In this document: positions 7,661 to 15,585 of the stretch, piece after piece
Layout: each line of letters opens with the position of its first letter
Numbering within the stretch: the first letter of the stretch is position 1
From: Clostridiales bacterium
GTDB taxonomy: Bacteria; Bacillota; Clostridia; Oscillospirales; Acutalibacteraceae
Length of the DNA: 45,882 nt
Direction of reading: 5' to 3'
Assembly (NCBI GenBank): GCA_019415925.1
Contig: DXYG01000012.1
Span: forward strand, 1-45,882
Program-made: the position numbers and the translations under genes
The notes under the pieces: model-generated
What the model was told of the DNA's origin: nothing
The model's input: only the letters and a program-made list of their open reading frames with translations
Databases searched by the model: none

Positions 7661-9556
7661 ATGGCATTTTTACCGATGAACGCAGACGAGGTTAAAAAGC
7701 TCGGCTGGGATTACGTTGACTTTGTCTATGTTTCGGGTGACAGCTACGTTGACCACCCGTCCTTCGGTGCCGCCATTATTACCAGACTTTTAGAGGACTG
7801 CGGCTACAGGGTTGCTTTTCTCTCCCAGCCGGACTGGAAAAGCGACTCCGATTTTACGCAGTTCGGCAAGCCAAGGCTCGGCTTTTTCGTTTCGGCAGGA
7901 AATATCGACAGTATGGTTGCTCACTACACCGTTGCAAAGCGCAAGCGCAGTGACGACGCCTATACCGCAGGCGGCAAAAACGGAAAACGTCCCGACAGAG
8001 CCGTTACAGTTTATTCAAATATTTTGCGCAGACTTTATCCCGATTCCATAATTATAATCGGTGGACTTGAAGCCTCTCTGCGAAGATTTGCACACTACGA
8101 TTACTGGCGTGACGAGGTTATGCCGTCGGTGCTTTTTGACAGCAAGGCTGACATAATTTCCTACGGAATGGGCGAACTCCAGACAATTGAAATTGCAAAA
8201 CGCCTTGCCGACGGATTTTCTGTTGAGTCGCTTTACGACATACGTGGAATTTGCTATAAAATACGAACTCAGGACTACGTTCCGAAGTCGGTTGTTGAAC
8301 TGCCAAGCTACGAGCGAGTAAAGGAAAATAAGCGTGACTACGCAACAGCCGCCCGAAAAGAGCTTGAAGAAGCCGACGCAGTACGTGGCAAAACGCTGAT
8401 TCAGCGTCACGGCGATTTTATTCTTGTTCAGAATCCGCCGATGCCGCCGCTTGATACAAAACAGCTTGACTATATCTATTCACTGCCATATGAGCGTTGG
8501 TATCCGCCTTGCTACGAAAAGCTCGGCGGTGTCCCGGGAATTGAGGAGGTGCAGTTCTCAATCACCCACAACCGAGGCTGTTTCGGTGCGTGCAACTTCT
8601 GCTCACTTGCGTTTCATCAGGGACGTGCCGTAACGGTAAGAAGCGAGCAGAGCATTATTGACGAAGCGAAAAGCTTTATTGACAATCCGAGGTTCAAGGG
8701 ATATATAAGCGACGTAGGCGGTCCTACGGCAAATTTCAGACTTCCGTCCTGCGAAAAGCAGAAAAAGTACGGACTTTGCAAGGAAAGACGTTGTCTTGCA
8801 CCTAAACCCTGCCCGAATATGCAGGTGTCGCACACAGAATATCTCGACATTCTGCGAAAGCTCCGTAACCTTGACGGCATAAAAAAGGTGTTTATCCGCA
8901 GCGGAATCCGTTTTGATTATCTTATTGAGGACGAAAGCGACGAGTTTTTCAGAGAGCTTGTAAAGTACCATATAAGCGGTCAGCTCCGAGTTGCGCCTGA
9001 ACATTGTTCAGCGGCGGTGCTTGACAGAATGGGCAAACCGCACATTGAAACGTACAAAAAATTCTGCGACAGGTTTTATTCACTCACCGACAAGGCGAAC
9101 AAGGACCAGTACGTCGTGCCGTATCTTATGAGCTCGCATCCCGGCTCAACGCTGAAAGACGCAGTTGAGCTTGCTCTTTTCTGCAAGCGTGAGGGAATCC
9201 ACCCAAAGCAGGTTCAGGATTTTTACCCCACACCCGGCACAATTTCAACGGCTATGTTCTACACCGGGCTTGACCCTTACACGCTTAAAGAGGTTTATGT
9301 TCCGAAGTCGGAAAGCGAAAAAGCAATGCAGAGGGCGCTTTTGCAGTATTTCATTCCCGAAAACAAGCCGCTTGTAATCAAGGCTCTGATAAAAGCAGGC
9401 CGCAGGGATTTAATCGGCAACGATAAAAAGTGCCTTGTAACTCCGCTTGCAGGACAAACCGCAGGCGGCTACAGAAAAGACAGCACCAAAAATAACGGCA
9501 AAAAGAAAAACGGCAAGGACAAGTACGCAAAATACAGGCGTAAAAACAAAAAGTAA
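7661..9556 (+). CDS. YgiQ family radical SAM protein
   Basis: A 631-residue radical S-adenosylmethionine protein of the YgiQ (UPF0313) family; the substrate is not known. It has an N-terminal B12-binding-like/YgiQ domain (about 1-290), with the early motif FVYVSGDSYVDHPSFG. The radical SAM core carries CFGACNFC (Cys 307, 311, 314) for the [4Fe-4S] cluster. A second Cys group follows (CKERRCLAPKPC), then APEHCS and a C-terminal domain with HPKQVQDFYPTPGT. The last 40 residues are Lys/Asn-rich. The ATG at 7661 has AAGGAG 7 bp upstream. It lies 41 bp after the ftsK-type gene and is probably co-transcribed. Confidence 0.9.
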   Translation: MAFLPMNADEVKKLGWDYVDFVYVSGDSYVDHPSFGAAIITRLLEDCGYRVAFLSQPDWKSDSDFTQFGKPRLGFFVSAGNIDSMVAHYTVAKRKRSDDAYTAGGKNGKRPDRAVTVYSNILRRLYPDSIIIIGGLEASLRRFAHYDYWRDEVMPSVLFDSKADIISYGMGELQTIEIAKRLADGFSVESLYDIRGICYKIRTQDYVPKSVVELPSYERVKENKRDYATAARKELEEADAVRGKTLIQRHGDFILVQNPPMPPLDTKQLDYIYSLPYERWYPPCYEKLGGVPGIEEVQFSITHNRGCFGACNFCSLAFHQGRAVTVRSEQSIIDEAKSFIDNPRFKGYISDVGGPTANFRLPSCEKQKKYGLCKERRCLAPKPCPNMQVSHTEYLDILRKLRNLDGIKKVFIRSGIRFDYLIEDESDEFFRELVKYHISGQLRVAPEHCSAAVLDRMGKPHIETYKKFCDRFYSLTDKANKDQYVVPYLMSSHPGSTLKDAVELALFCKREGIHPKQVQDFYPTPGTISTAMFYTGLDPYTLKEVYVPKSESEKAMQRALLQYFIPENKPLVIKALIKAGRRDLIGNDKKCLVTPLAGQTAGGYRKDSTKNNGKKKNGKDKYAKYRRKNKK

Positions 9557-9582
9557 CAGCGTACAACGTGAATATATTTTAC

Positions 9583-9611
9583 TTGACCTTGACCTAATTT
9601 AATAATATACT
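9583..9611 (+). promoter_or_regulatory. SigA-type promoter for tyrS
   Basis: TTGACC (9583-9588), a 17-bp spacer and TATACT (9606-9611). The -35 hexamer is directly repeated (9583-9594), a possible second register. The start codon is 33 bp past the -10, so the leader is too short for a T-box. Confidence 0.7.
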
Positions 9612-9644
9612 ATTATCATCAGAAAATGAAAGGATTTGTTGAAA

Positions 9645-10871
9645 ATGGGAGTATATGAAGAACTCGTTGCAAGAGGACTTATTGCTCAGGTAACCGACGA
9701 GGAGGAAATCAGAGAGCTTGTAAACAGCGGTAAAGCTGTATTTTATATCGGCTTTGACCCAACGGCAGACAGCCTGCACGTTGGTCACTTTATGGCGCTC
9801 TGCCTTATGAAAAGACTCCAGATGGCAGGTAACAAGCCGATTGCACTCATCGGCGGCGGTACTGCAATGATAGGCGACCCCTCGGGCAGAACAGATATGC
9901 GCCAGATGATGACAAAGGAAACAATCGAGCACAATGTTGAGTGCTTTAAAAAGCAGATGAGCCGTTTTATCGACTTTTCCGACGATAAGGCTCTGCTTGT
10001 AAATAATGCAGACTGGCTGCTTGACCTCAACTACGTTGACGTTTTGCGTGACGTAGGCGCACATTTCAGCGTAAACAGAATGTTGACTGCCGAGTGCTAC
10101 AAGCAGAGAATGGAAAAGGGACTCAGTTTCCTTGAGTTTAACTATATGATTATGCAGTCATACGATTTCTACGCTCTCTATCAGAGATACGGCTGTAATA
10201 TGCAGTTCGGCGGTGACGACCAGTGGAGCAATATGCTCGGCGGTACTGAGCTTATCAGACGTAAGCTCGGCAAGGACGCATACGCTATGACAATCAATCT
10301 TCTCCTCAATTCCGAGGGCAAGAAGATGGGCAAAACTCAGTCGGGCGCAGTATGGCTTTCACCCGAAAAGACAAGCCCCTACGATTTCTACCAGTACTGG
10401 AGAAACGTGGACGACGGCGACGTTGTAAAGTGCCTTAAAATGCTTACATTCCTGCCTCTTGAGCAGATTGACGAGCTTGCAAAGCTCGAGGGTAGTGAGA
10501 TAAACAAGGCAAAGGAAGTCCTCGCTTACGAGCTTACAGAGCTTGTTCACGGCAAGGAGGAGGCTGACAAGGCGCAGGAAGCGGCAAGAGCACTCTTCGG
10601 CAGTAAGACCGATACAGACAATATGCCGTCAACCGAGCTTTCTGAGGCTGACTTTGCAGACGGCGCAATCGCAATCCTCGATTTGCTCAAAAAATGCTCA
10701 CTCATTCCGTCAAACGGAGAGGGCAGACGTCTTATTCAGCAGGGTGGTATTTCGCTTGATGATGAAAAGGTAACCGATGTTTACGCCGGTATTCCCGTTT
10801 CAGCCTTTGAAAAGGGATATGTAATCATCAAAAAGGGCAAAAAGGTTTTCCATAAAGCGGTTTTACAATAA
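9645..10871 (+). CDS. tyrS: Tyrosyl-tRNA synthetase
   Basis: A 408-residue class I aminoacyl-tRNA synthetase that charges tRNA-Tyr with tyrosine in the cytoplasm. The Rossmann catalytic domain has the HIGH-like HVGHF (about 46-50), the tyrosine pocket GGDDQWSNMLGG and the KMSKS-like KKMGKTQSG (about 226-234). The C-terminal S4 RNA-binding domain is seen at about 340-400 (GRRLIQQGGISLDDEKV). The ATG at 9645 is used, with AAAGGA 10 bp upstream; two TTG codons just before it are in frame but closer to the ribosome site. It is monocistronic: its own promoter precedes it, and a pair of REP-like hairpins follows. Confidence 0.96.
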   Translation: MGVYEELVARGLIAQVTDEEEIRELVNSGKAVFYIGFDPTADSLHVGHFMALCLMKRLQMAGNKPIALIGGGTAMIGDPSGRTDMRQMMTKETIEHNVECFKKQMSRFIDFSDDKALLVNNADWLLDLNYVDVLRDVGAHFSVNRMLTAECYKQRMEKGLSFLEFNYMIMQSYDFYALYQRYGCNMQFGGDDQWSNMLGGTELIRRKLGKDAYAMTINLLLNSEGKKMGKTQSGAVWLSPEKTSPYDFYQYWRNVDDGDVVKCLKMLTFLPLEQIDELAKLEGSEINKAKEVLAYELTELVHGKEEADKAQEAARALFGSKTDTDNMPSTELSEADFADGAIAILDLLKKCSLIPSNGEGRRLIQQGGISLDDEKVTDVYAGIPVSAFEKGYVIIKKGKKVFHKAVLQ

Positions 10872-10921
10872 ACGGTTTTTATACACACGTAATTGCTGAT
10901 AATGCCGTATACTTAACAAAA

Positions 10922-10999
10922 GTAGGGAACGACCCCTGTGTCGTTCCTGACTGACGTTCATCTGACTTATATAGGAACAACACAGGGGTTGTTCCCTAC
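10922..10999. repeat. Inverted pair of GTAG-footed hairpins (BIME-like)
   Basis: Two related hairpin units face each other: 10922-10947 on the plus strand, starting GTAGGGAACGACCCC, and 10974-10999 on the minus strand, ending GGGGTTGTTCCCTAC. They are separated by 26 bp. This is the head-to-head layout of bacterial interspersed mosaic elements. The pair could also stop or stabilise the tyrS transcript. No longer core and no flanking inverted repeat was seen here. Confidence 0.75.
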
Positions 11000-11035
11000 G
11001 AATATAGTAGTTGATAACAAAAAGGGGTTCAAAAA

Positions 11036-11455
11036 ATGAAAAAGTTTTTCTCTGAATTCAAGGAATTCATAATGCGCGGCAACGTGCTTGACCTTGCTGT
11101 CGGCGTAATCATCGGCGCAGCATTTCAGGCAATCGTTACTTCACTGACAAGCGACATCATCTCGCCGATTCTCGGTATTTTCGGCGGAATGAACTTTGAC
11201 CAGCTTTCATTCACAATCAACGGTGCAACAATCGGCTACGGAAAATTCATAACAGCTATCATCAATTTCCTGATTATGGCGTTCATAATTTTCCTCATTG
11301 TAAAGCTTGTAAACAAGGTTATGTCAATCGGCAGAAAGCCGAAGGAAGAGCCAAAGCCTACTACTAAAAAATGTCCTTATTGCTTAAGTGAAATTGACAT
11401 CAAGGCAACAAAATGCCCTCATTGCACAAGCGATATTCCTGCTGACAAAGAGTAA
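11036..11455 (+). CDS. mscL: Large-conductance mechanosensitive channel MscL with zinc-ribbon tail
   Basis: A 139-residue inner-membrane channel that opens under membrane tension and releases solutes on osmotic down-shock. The N-terminal amphipathic helix and first membrane helix are typical (FKEFIMRGNVLDLAVGVIIG, residues 8-27). A short periplasmic loop (about 55-75) and the second helix (about 75-97) follow. The end is unusual: after a Lys/Pro linker it carries CPYC...CPHC (about 116-134), a small zinc-ribbon-like knuckle in place of the plain charged bundle of E. coli MscL. AAGGGG lies 8 bp before the ATG. It is a single gene between a REP pair and a strong terminator. Confidence 0.95.
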   Translation: MKKFFSEFKEFIMRGNVLDLAVGVIIGAAFQAIVTSLTSDIISPILGIFGGMNFDQLSFTINGATIGYGKFITAIINFLIMAFIIFLIVKLVNKVMSIGRKPKEEPKPTTKKCPYCLSEIDIKATKCPHCTSDIPADKE

Positions 11456-11479
11456 TTAATACAAAACTACATAAATAAC

Positions 11480-11513
11480 AAAAGAGATGTTCGTAAACCG
11501 AGCATCTCTTTTA
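11480..11513 (+). terminator. Rho-independent terminator after mscL
   Basis: AAAGAGATG and CATCTCTTT arms, extended inward by a near-complementary TTCG/CGAG, with a short loop; the stem ends in TTTTATATTGTT. Confidence 0.8.
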
Positions 11514-11571
11514 TATTGTTGTGGTATTTTTCATATTCACACAAGTTTTACCACAATATTAAATTAAAGTG

Positions 11572-11601
11572 TTGTAATTACAAGGTGCGATGTGATATAA
11601 T
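11572..11601 (+). promoter_or_regulatory. SigA-type promoter for proBA
   Basis: TTGTAA (11572-11577), an 18-bp spacer and a perfect TATAAT (11596-11601), 35 bp before the proB start. Confidence 0.65.
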
Positions 11602-11636
11602 ATATTAATAATGCAAAACAGAAACAGGTGTCTGAA

Positions 11637-12422
11637 ATGGAAAACAAACGTACGGTTGTAAAGGTCGGCACATCAACCCTTACATACGAAAACGGAAAGA
11701 TAAATTACCGCAGAATCGAGAGCCTTTGCAAGGTTATGTCGGACTTGCAGAACAGGGGAGAGCAGATTATGCTCGTTTCCTCGGGCGCAATCGGCGTCGG
11801 AATGGGAAAAACAGGACTTGAATCCCGTCCAAGCGAAACAAAGAAAAAGCAGGCTCTTGCGGCTATCGGTCAGTGCGAGCTGATGTTTATGTACGACAAG
11901 CTGTTTGGCGAGTACAACCACTCTGTGGCGCAGATTCTGCTCACACGCTATGCTGTTGAAACCGACCAGAAACGTCAGAACGTAATCAACACAATTGACG
12001 AGCTTCTGAAAATGAACATTATTCCCGTAATCAACGAAAACGATACGGTGGCTATTGATGAGCTTGAGGGCAATAACTTCGGTGATAACGATATGCTTTC
12101 GGCAATCGTTGCCGGACTTGTGGGAGCAGACAGGCTGATTATTCTTACCGATATTGACGGCTTGTACGACTCAAATCCACGCACAAATCCAAATGCGGTA
12201 AAGATTGAGGTTGTCGATAAAATAAATCAGGAAATCCTGTCAATGGCGGCAGGAACAGGCTCAAACCGTGGTACAGGCGGTATGATAACAAAGCTTCAGG
12301 CGGCTGATTATGCAACAAAGCGTGGAGTTGAGGTGCACGTTATCAACGGCTCAAATCCCGAAAATCTCTATGAAATTTTTGACGGCAACAACGTAGGAAC
12401 AGTGTTCCTTGCAAGGCAGTAA
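11637..12422 (+). CDS. proB: Glutamate 5-kinase, short form
   Basis: A 261-residue enzyme phosphorylating glutamate to gamma-glutamyl phosphate, the first step of proline synthesis. It is an amino-acid-kinase fold: VVKVGTSTLT at the N-terminus, LVSSGAIGVGMG (about 45-56), INENDTVA and GDNDMLSAIVAGLVGADRLI in the middle, and GTGGMITKLQAA for ATP binding. It ends after the kinase domain and lacks the C-terminal PUA domain of the roughly 370-residue E. coli enzyme; such short forms are known. The ATG at 11637 has AGGTG 6 bp upstream; an in-frame GTG at 11628 lies inside that ribosome site. It is followed after 12 bp by proA. Confidence 0.95.
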   Translation: MENKRTVVKVGTSTLTYENGKINYRRIESLCKVMSDLQNRGEQIMLVSSGAIGVGMGKTGLESRPSETKKKQALAAIGQCELMFMYDKLFGEYNHSVAQILLTRYAVETDQKRQNVINTIDELLKMNIIPVINENDTVAIDELEGNNFGDNDMLSAIVAGLVGADRLIILTDIDGLYDSNPRTNPNAVKIEVVDKINQEILSMAAGTGSNRGTGGMITKLQAADYATKRGVEVHVINGSNPENLYEIFDGNNVGTVFLARQ

Positions 12423-12434
12423 AGGAGAATCACT

Positions 12435-13679
12435 ATGACTCAGCTTGAAATTATGGGCGCAAAGGCAAAGAAAGCCTCACGCTTTCTTATGACCGCAGGC
12501 TCAAAAAAGGACGAGGCACTAAACGCAATTGCAAAGGCTCTGCGTGAAAATGCCGATAAAATTATAAAAGCAAACGATATTGATATAGAAAACGGCAAAA
12601 AAGCAGGACTTACAAAGTCGCTGCTTGACCGATTAAAGCTGACTGAGGAAAGAATTAACGGTATGGCTGTCGGTGTAAGCGAGGTTGCTTCTCTTGCAGA
12701 CCCTGTCGGTAGAGTACTCGACGGCAGAACGCTCAAAAACGGCTTGCAGATTGAAAAAATCACCGTTCCTATGGGCGTTATCGGAATCATCTTTGAGGCT
12801 CGTCCGAACGTAACCTCAGATGCGGCGGCGCTTTGCCTTAAGGCAGGAAGTGCGGTAATTCTGCGTGGCGGCAAGGAGGCAATAAACTCCAACAAGGCAA
12901 TCGCCGAGATTATGCGTGACGCAATTGAGGGTGTAGGCTTGCCCCGTGACTGCGTTTCACTCGTTGAGGACACGACACGTCAGAGTGCAACCGAGCTTAT
13001 GCAGCTTTCAGAATATCTTGACGTGCTCATTCCCAGGGGCGGTGCAGGACTTATCAGAAGCGTTGTCGAGAACGCAAAGGTGCCCGTCATTGAAACGGGC
13101 GTAGGCAACTGCCACGTTTACGTTGACAAAAGCGCAGACGTTGATATGGCTAAGAACATCATTTTCAATGCAAAAACCTCACGTCCTTCAGTCTGCAACG
13201 CAATTGAAACTGTGCTTGTGCACAAGGACATTGCCGAAAAAGCCCTGCCCGAAATCAAGGCAGAGCTTGATAAAATGAATGTTGAAATCAGAGGTTGTGA
13301 GAGAACAAGAGCAATCCTTGGTGAAAGCGTTGTTCCTGCAACCGAAAACGACTATGCAATCGAGTTTCTCGATTACATTCTTGCTGTAAAGGTTGTCGAC
13401 AGCCTTGACGACGCACTTGCTCACATTGCAAAGTACAGCACAGGCCACAGCGAAAGCATAATCACAAGCGACTACGAGAGTGCAAATAGATTTACTTCCT
13501 GCGTTGATTCTGCGGCTGTTTATGTAAACGCTTCAACACGCTTTACCGACGGCGGAGAGTTCGGACTCGGAGCAGAAATCGGTATTTCAACGCAGAAGCT
13601 CCACGCAAGAGGTCCTATGGGACTTAATGAGCTTACAAGCAGTAAGTTCATAATCAGAGGTAACGGACAAATCAGATAA
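12435..13679 (+). CDS. proA: Gamma-glutamyl phosphate reductase
   Basis: A 414-residue NADPH-dependent reductase that turns gamma-glutamyl phosphate into glutamate semialdehyde, the second step of proline synthesis. It is an aldehyde-dehydrogenase fold, with MGVIGIIFEARPNVTSDAA (about 112-130), LRGGKEA, and the catalytic cysteine in RPSVCNAIET (Cys 254). The C-terminal FTDGGEFGLGAEIGISTQKL is typical of the family. AAAGGAG precedes the ATG. It forms the proBA operon with the gene before it. Its last 8 bp overlap the 3' end of a convergent small gene. Confidence 0.97.
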   Translation: MTQLEIMGAKAKKASRFLMTAGSKKDEALNAIAKALRENADKIIKANDIDIENGKKAGLTKSLLDRLKLTEERINGMAVGVSEVASLADPVGRVLDGRTLKNGLQIEKITVPMGVIGIIFEARPNVTSDAAALCLKAGSAVILRGGKEAINSNKAIAEIMRDAIEGVGLPRDCVSLVEDTTRQSATELMQLSEYLDVLIPRGGAGLIRSVVENAKVPVIETGVGNCHVYVDKSADVDMAKNIIFNAKTSRPSVCNAIETVLVHKDIAEKALPEIKAELDKMNVEIRGCERTRAILGESVVPATENDYAIEFLDYILAVKVVDSLDDALAHIAKYSTGHSESIITSDYESANRFTSCVDSAAVYVNASTRFTDGGEFGLGAEIGISTQKLHARGPMGLNELTSSKFIIRGNGQIR

Positions 13680-13980
13680 GCAGATAGACGAGGGCAAGCA
13701 GTAACGTAGGGTCTGCGTTTTCGTCCATAAGCAGGACAAGCAGAAGTAAAATCAGGCTTTGTTCCTTGTTCTTGAACAGCATATCGAGCAGACTGTTGTT
13801 ATTGCGGTTGTTCTGCATTTTCTGCTCGGGCGTTTTTTCAACAGCAGGCTTTTGTTCCTTTTTCGGCGGCTGTTCCTGTTTCGGAACTGACTTCTGATTT
13901 TGCTGATTATTGCTGTAAAACGGCTGACGTTTGTTCATCTGCTGCGCCCTTGCAAAGGCTTCTTCTTCAAAGCTCGGCAT
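13672..13980 (-). CDS. Small Asn/Gln-rich protein with a C-terminal hydrophobic segment
   Basis: A predicted 102-residue protein of unknown function. The ATG at 13980 is preferred over the longer in-frame start because GGGGTGA lies 4-5 bp upstream. The N-terminus (MPSFEEEAFARAQQMN) is polar, followed by a Gln/Pro/Lys-rich low-complexity middle (about 25-65). A conserved-looking tail (NNSLLDMLFKNKEQ, then LILLLLVLLMDENADPTLLLALVYLLI in two hydrophobic halves around DENADP) could form a membrane hairpin. It is the last of three small minus-strand genes (13672-15003), separated from the second by a repeat element. Its end overlaps convergent proA by 8 bp. I do not recognise the family with confidence. 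Confidence 0.65.
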   Translation of the reverse strand: MPSFEEEAFARAQQMNKRQPFYSNNQQNQKSVPKQEQPPKKEQKPAVEKTPEQKMQNNRNNNSLLDMLFKNKEQSLILLLLVLLMDENADPTLLLALVYLLI

Positions 13981-14001
13981 ATTTTCACCCCATTTCAATT
14001 A

Positions 14002-14382
14002 AAAATTAACAATTGAGGGTCGGTCGAGAGCCTCGACACGCAAATTTCCGAATTTATAATAGTGCGTGTTGTTTGGAAAGGTTTGTTAGTTGAACCGATA
14101 TTGATATATAGGTAACGTTTCGGGACGTGTAGGAACCCGTCCCCTACGGATATAGAGGAAACGTTTGTATTTAATTTCGTAGGGGACGGCATCCCTGACG
14201 TCCCTTTTCATAAATTGCAATGCAATTTATGAAATATATGGCGAACATAGTTCGCCGATACAATAATACAATCTCTTCGGCAACGCCGCATATAAATGAA
14301 TTCGGGAACAAAACTTTTGAATTATTCCAACCTATCCATTCGACCATAATTGTCAATTGTACATTGTCAATTGTTAATTTTA
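14002..14382. repeat. Composite inverted-repeat-bounded element, copy D
   Basis: A roughly 380-bp element bounded by a perfect 15-bp inverted repeat: AAAATTAACAATTGA (14002-14016) and TCAATTGTTAATTTT (14367-14381). It holds two GTAG-footed hairpins, 14122-14147 (-) and 14179-14204 (+). It also holds an A/T-rich palindrome (14208-14233) and GGCGAAC/GTTCGCC (14241-14257). Part of the constant core (about 14085-14121) is present in inverse orientation to the copies at 1-142 and 33722-34007. Near the right end ATTGTCAATTGT is directly repeated (14349-14360, 14363-14374). The right end coincides with the stop codon of the gene at 14380-14727. The end sequences differ from those of the copies at 3411-3843 and 33722-34007. 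Confidence 0.8.
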
Positions 14383-14727
14383 AAACAATCCGTTGTCCTT
14401 TAAAAGCGGAATTATCCTGATGAATTTAATCATCTTTTCGGCTCGGTCAAGCTTTTCCTGCTTTTCACGACTTAAAAACGGACGAAGTGAATTCAAAAGC
14501 CTTGTGGTGTCGTCGTCACGCTTTACCGAGTTCATAACTGGCGCAAGGCGTGTGACCGTTCGTAATATATCATCACCCGGAATTTCAGGCTGAAAAGGCT
14601 TTGGTTTCGGCTTTGGCGGTTCGGGATTTGCGTTTGCAAGACCTAACTGCTCGCCAAGACTCTGCACCTGCCTGAGTGCTTCGGGATTGCTTAAAATCTG
14701 ATTGATTTTATCTTGTATTTCCGACAT
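14380..14727 (-). CDS. Small protein of unknown function with a proline-rich hinge
   Basis: A predicted 115-residue soluble protein without signal peptide or membrane segment. An N-terminal helical stretch (MSEIQDKINQILSNPEALRQ to LGLAN, residues 1-32) precedes a Pro/Lys-rich hinge (about 36-48). A C-terminal helical region (about 50-115) has LNSLRPFLSREKQEKLDRAEKM and ends in LLKDNGLF. GGGTGTG lies 10 bp before the ATG. It is the middle of three small minus-strand genes, 33 bp after the stop of the first. The 'NPEALRQVQSL' opening resembles the 'LNSPQAQALIKLL' end of the first gene's product, so the two may be related. No function is assigned. Confidence 0.7.
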   Translation of the reverse strand: MSEIQDKINQILSNPEALRQVQSLGEQLGLANANPEPPKPKPKPFQPEIPGDDILRTVTRLAPVMNSVKRDDDTTRLLNSLRPFLSREKQEKLDRAEKMIKFIRIIPLLKDNGLF

Positions 14728-14760
14728 TTTGATTTTTCACACCCTTTCCCTATTGTCTGA

Positions 14761-15003
14761 TTATTTATTATCGTTGCCGCCGAGCAGTTTGATTAGCGCC
14801 TGCGCCTGCGGACTGTTCAGAATTTCCTTTGTCTTTTCGGGGTCGTTGAGGACGGATTTTATTTTATCCGTCTGATTTGAGTCGGCATTTTTAAGCATAT
14901 CGTTTACATCGCCTGTTTTAGCCGCATTTTTTATCTGATTCTCTGAAACACCGAGCTGCTTTGAGAGATTTGAAATCAGTTTATCCAAGTTTTTTTCTTT
15001 CAT
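14761..15003 (-). CDS. Small helical protein of unknown function
   Basis: A predicted 80-residue acidic/basic helical protein: MKEKNLDKLISNLSKQLG, a middle helix (NQIKNAAKTGDVNDMLKNAD) and a tail SPQAQALIKLLGGNDNK. No signal peptide, membrane span or cysteine is present. GAGGTG is 6 bp before the ATG. It is the first gene of the three-gene minus-strand group and is divergent from the metallophosphoesterase gene, with 57 bp between the starts. The tandem 'LSKQLGVSENQIKNAA' and 'LNDPEKTKEILNSPQA' segments suggest two small three-helix units. The family is not recognised. Confidence 0.7.
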   Translation of the reverse strand: MKEKNLDKLISNLSKQLGVSENQIKNAAKTGDVNDMLKNADSNQTDKIKSVLNDPEKTKEILNSPQAQALIKLLGGNDNK

Positions 15004-15060
15004 ATAAACACCTCGCTATATTCTATGCTTTGAATACATTTTTAGAACGGAGTTTTGCAA

Positions 15061-15531
15061 ATGCGTATTTTAGTTGTTTCCGACACTCACGGAGATATGA
15101 GAACACTTATGAAAGCTGTCAACGCACAGCCGAGCGCCGAGATAATCGTCCATTGCGGCGACGGCGACGAGCAGGTGCAGTATTTAAAGGACACGATAAA
15201 GGATAAGATGATTATCGGAGTAAGGGGCAACTGCGACTGGTGCAGCAGTCTGCCTTCAAAGGAAATTATAAGCGTTTGCGGCAAAAGGATTTTTATTACT
15301 CACGGACACCTTTACAACGCAAAGGTCGGACTTTACAATATTATGTGCGCCGCAAGGGAAGAAAAGGCAGACATTCTGCTTTTCGGTCATACGCATAATG
15401 CAATGACCTACTACGAGGACGGTCTTTATGTTATGAATCCCGGCTCGTGCAGCGGCTATATGGCAAGCTACGGCTATATTGACATAACCGATAAGGGTGA
15501 AATCGTTACAAATACCGTTGCCATAAAATAA
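15061..15531 (+). CDS. YfcE/MJ0936 family metallophosphoesterase
   Basis: A 156-residue two-metal phosphodiesterase of the YfcE/MJ0936 class; the physiological substrate is unknown. All metal-binding motifs are visible in order: SDTHGD (about 7-12), HCGDGDE (about 34-40), GNCDW (about 58-62), ITHGH (about 80-84) and FGHTHN (about 107-112). The ATG at 15061 lies 8 bp after ACGGAG; an in-frame TTG at 15055 is too close to it. The end is 54 bp before holB, and a separate -10 (TATAAT, 15558-15563) suggests holB can be transcribed alone. Confidence 0.9.
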   Translation: MRILVVSDTHGDMRTLMKAVNAQPSAEIIVHCGDGDEQVQYLKDTIKDKMIIGVRGNCDWCSSLPSKEIISVCGKRIFITHGHLYNAKVGLYNIMCAAREEKADILLFGHTHNAMTYYEDGLYVMNPGSCSGYMASYGYIDITDKGEIVTNTVAIK

Positions 15532-15585
15532 ATATGGAAAAATATTAAATTTAATGATATAATGACTATTTGCAGGAGGTGTGCT

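Noticed and set aside
9557..9644. T-box riboswitch upstream of tyrS
   Set aside because: The gap is only 88 bp and holds a good promoter about 33 bp before the start codon, leaving no room for a T-box; no AGGGTGGNACCGCG-like element was seen.
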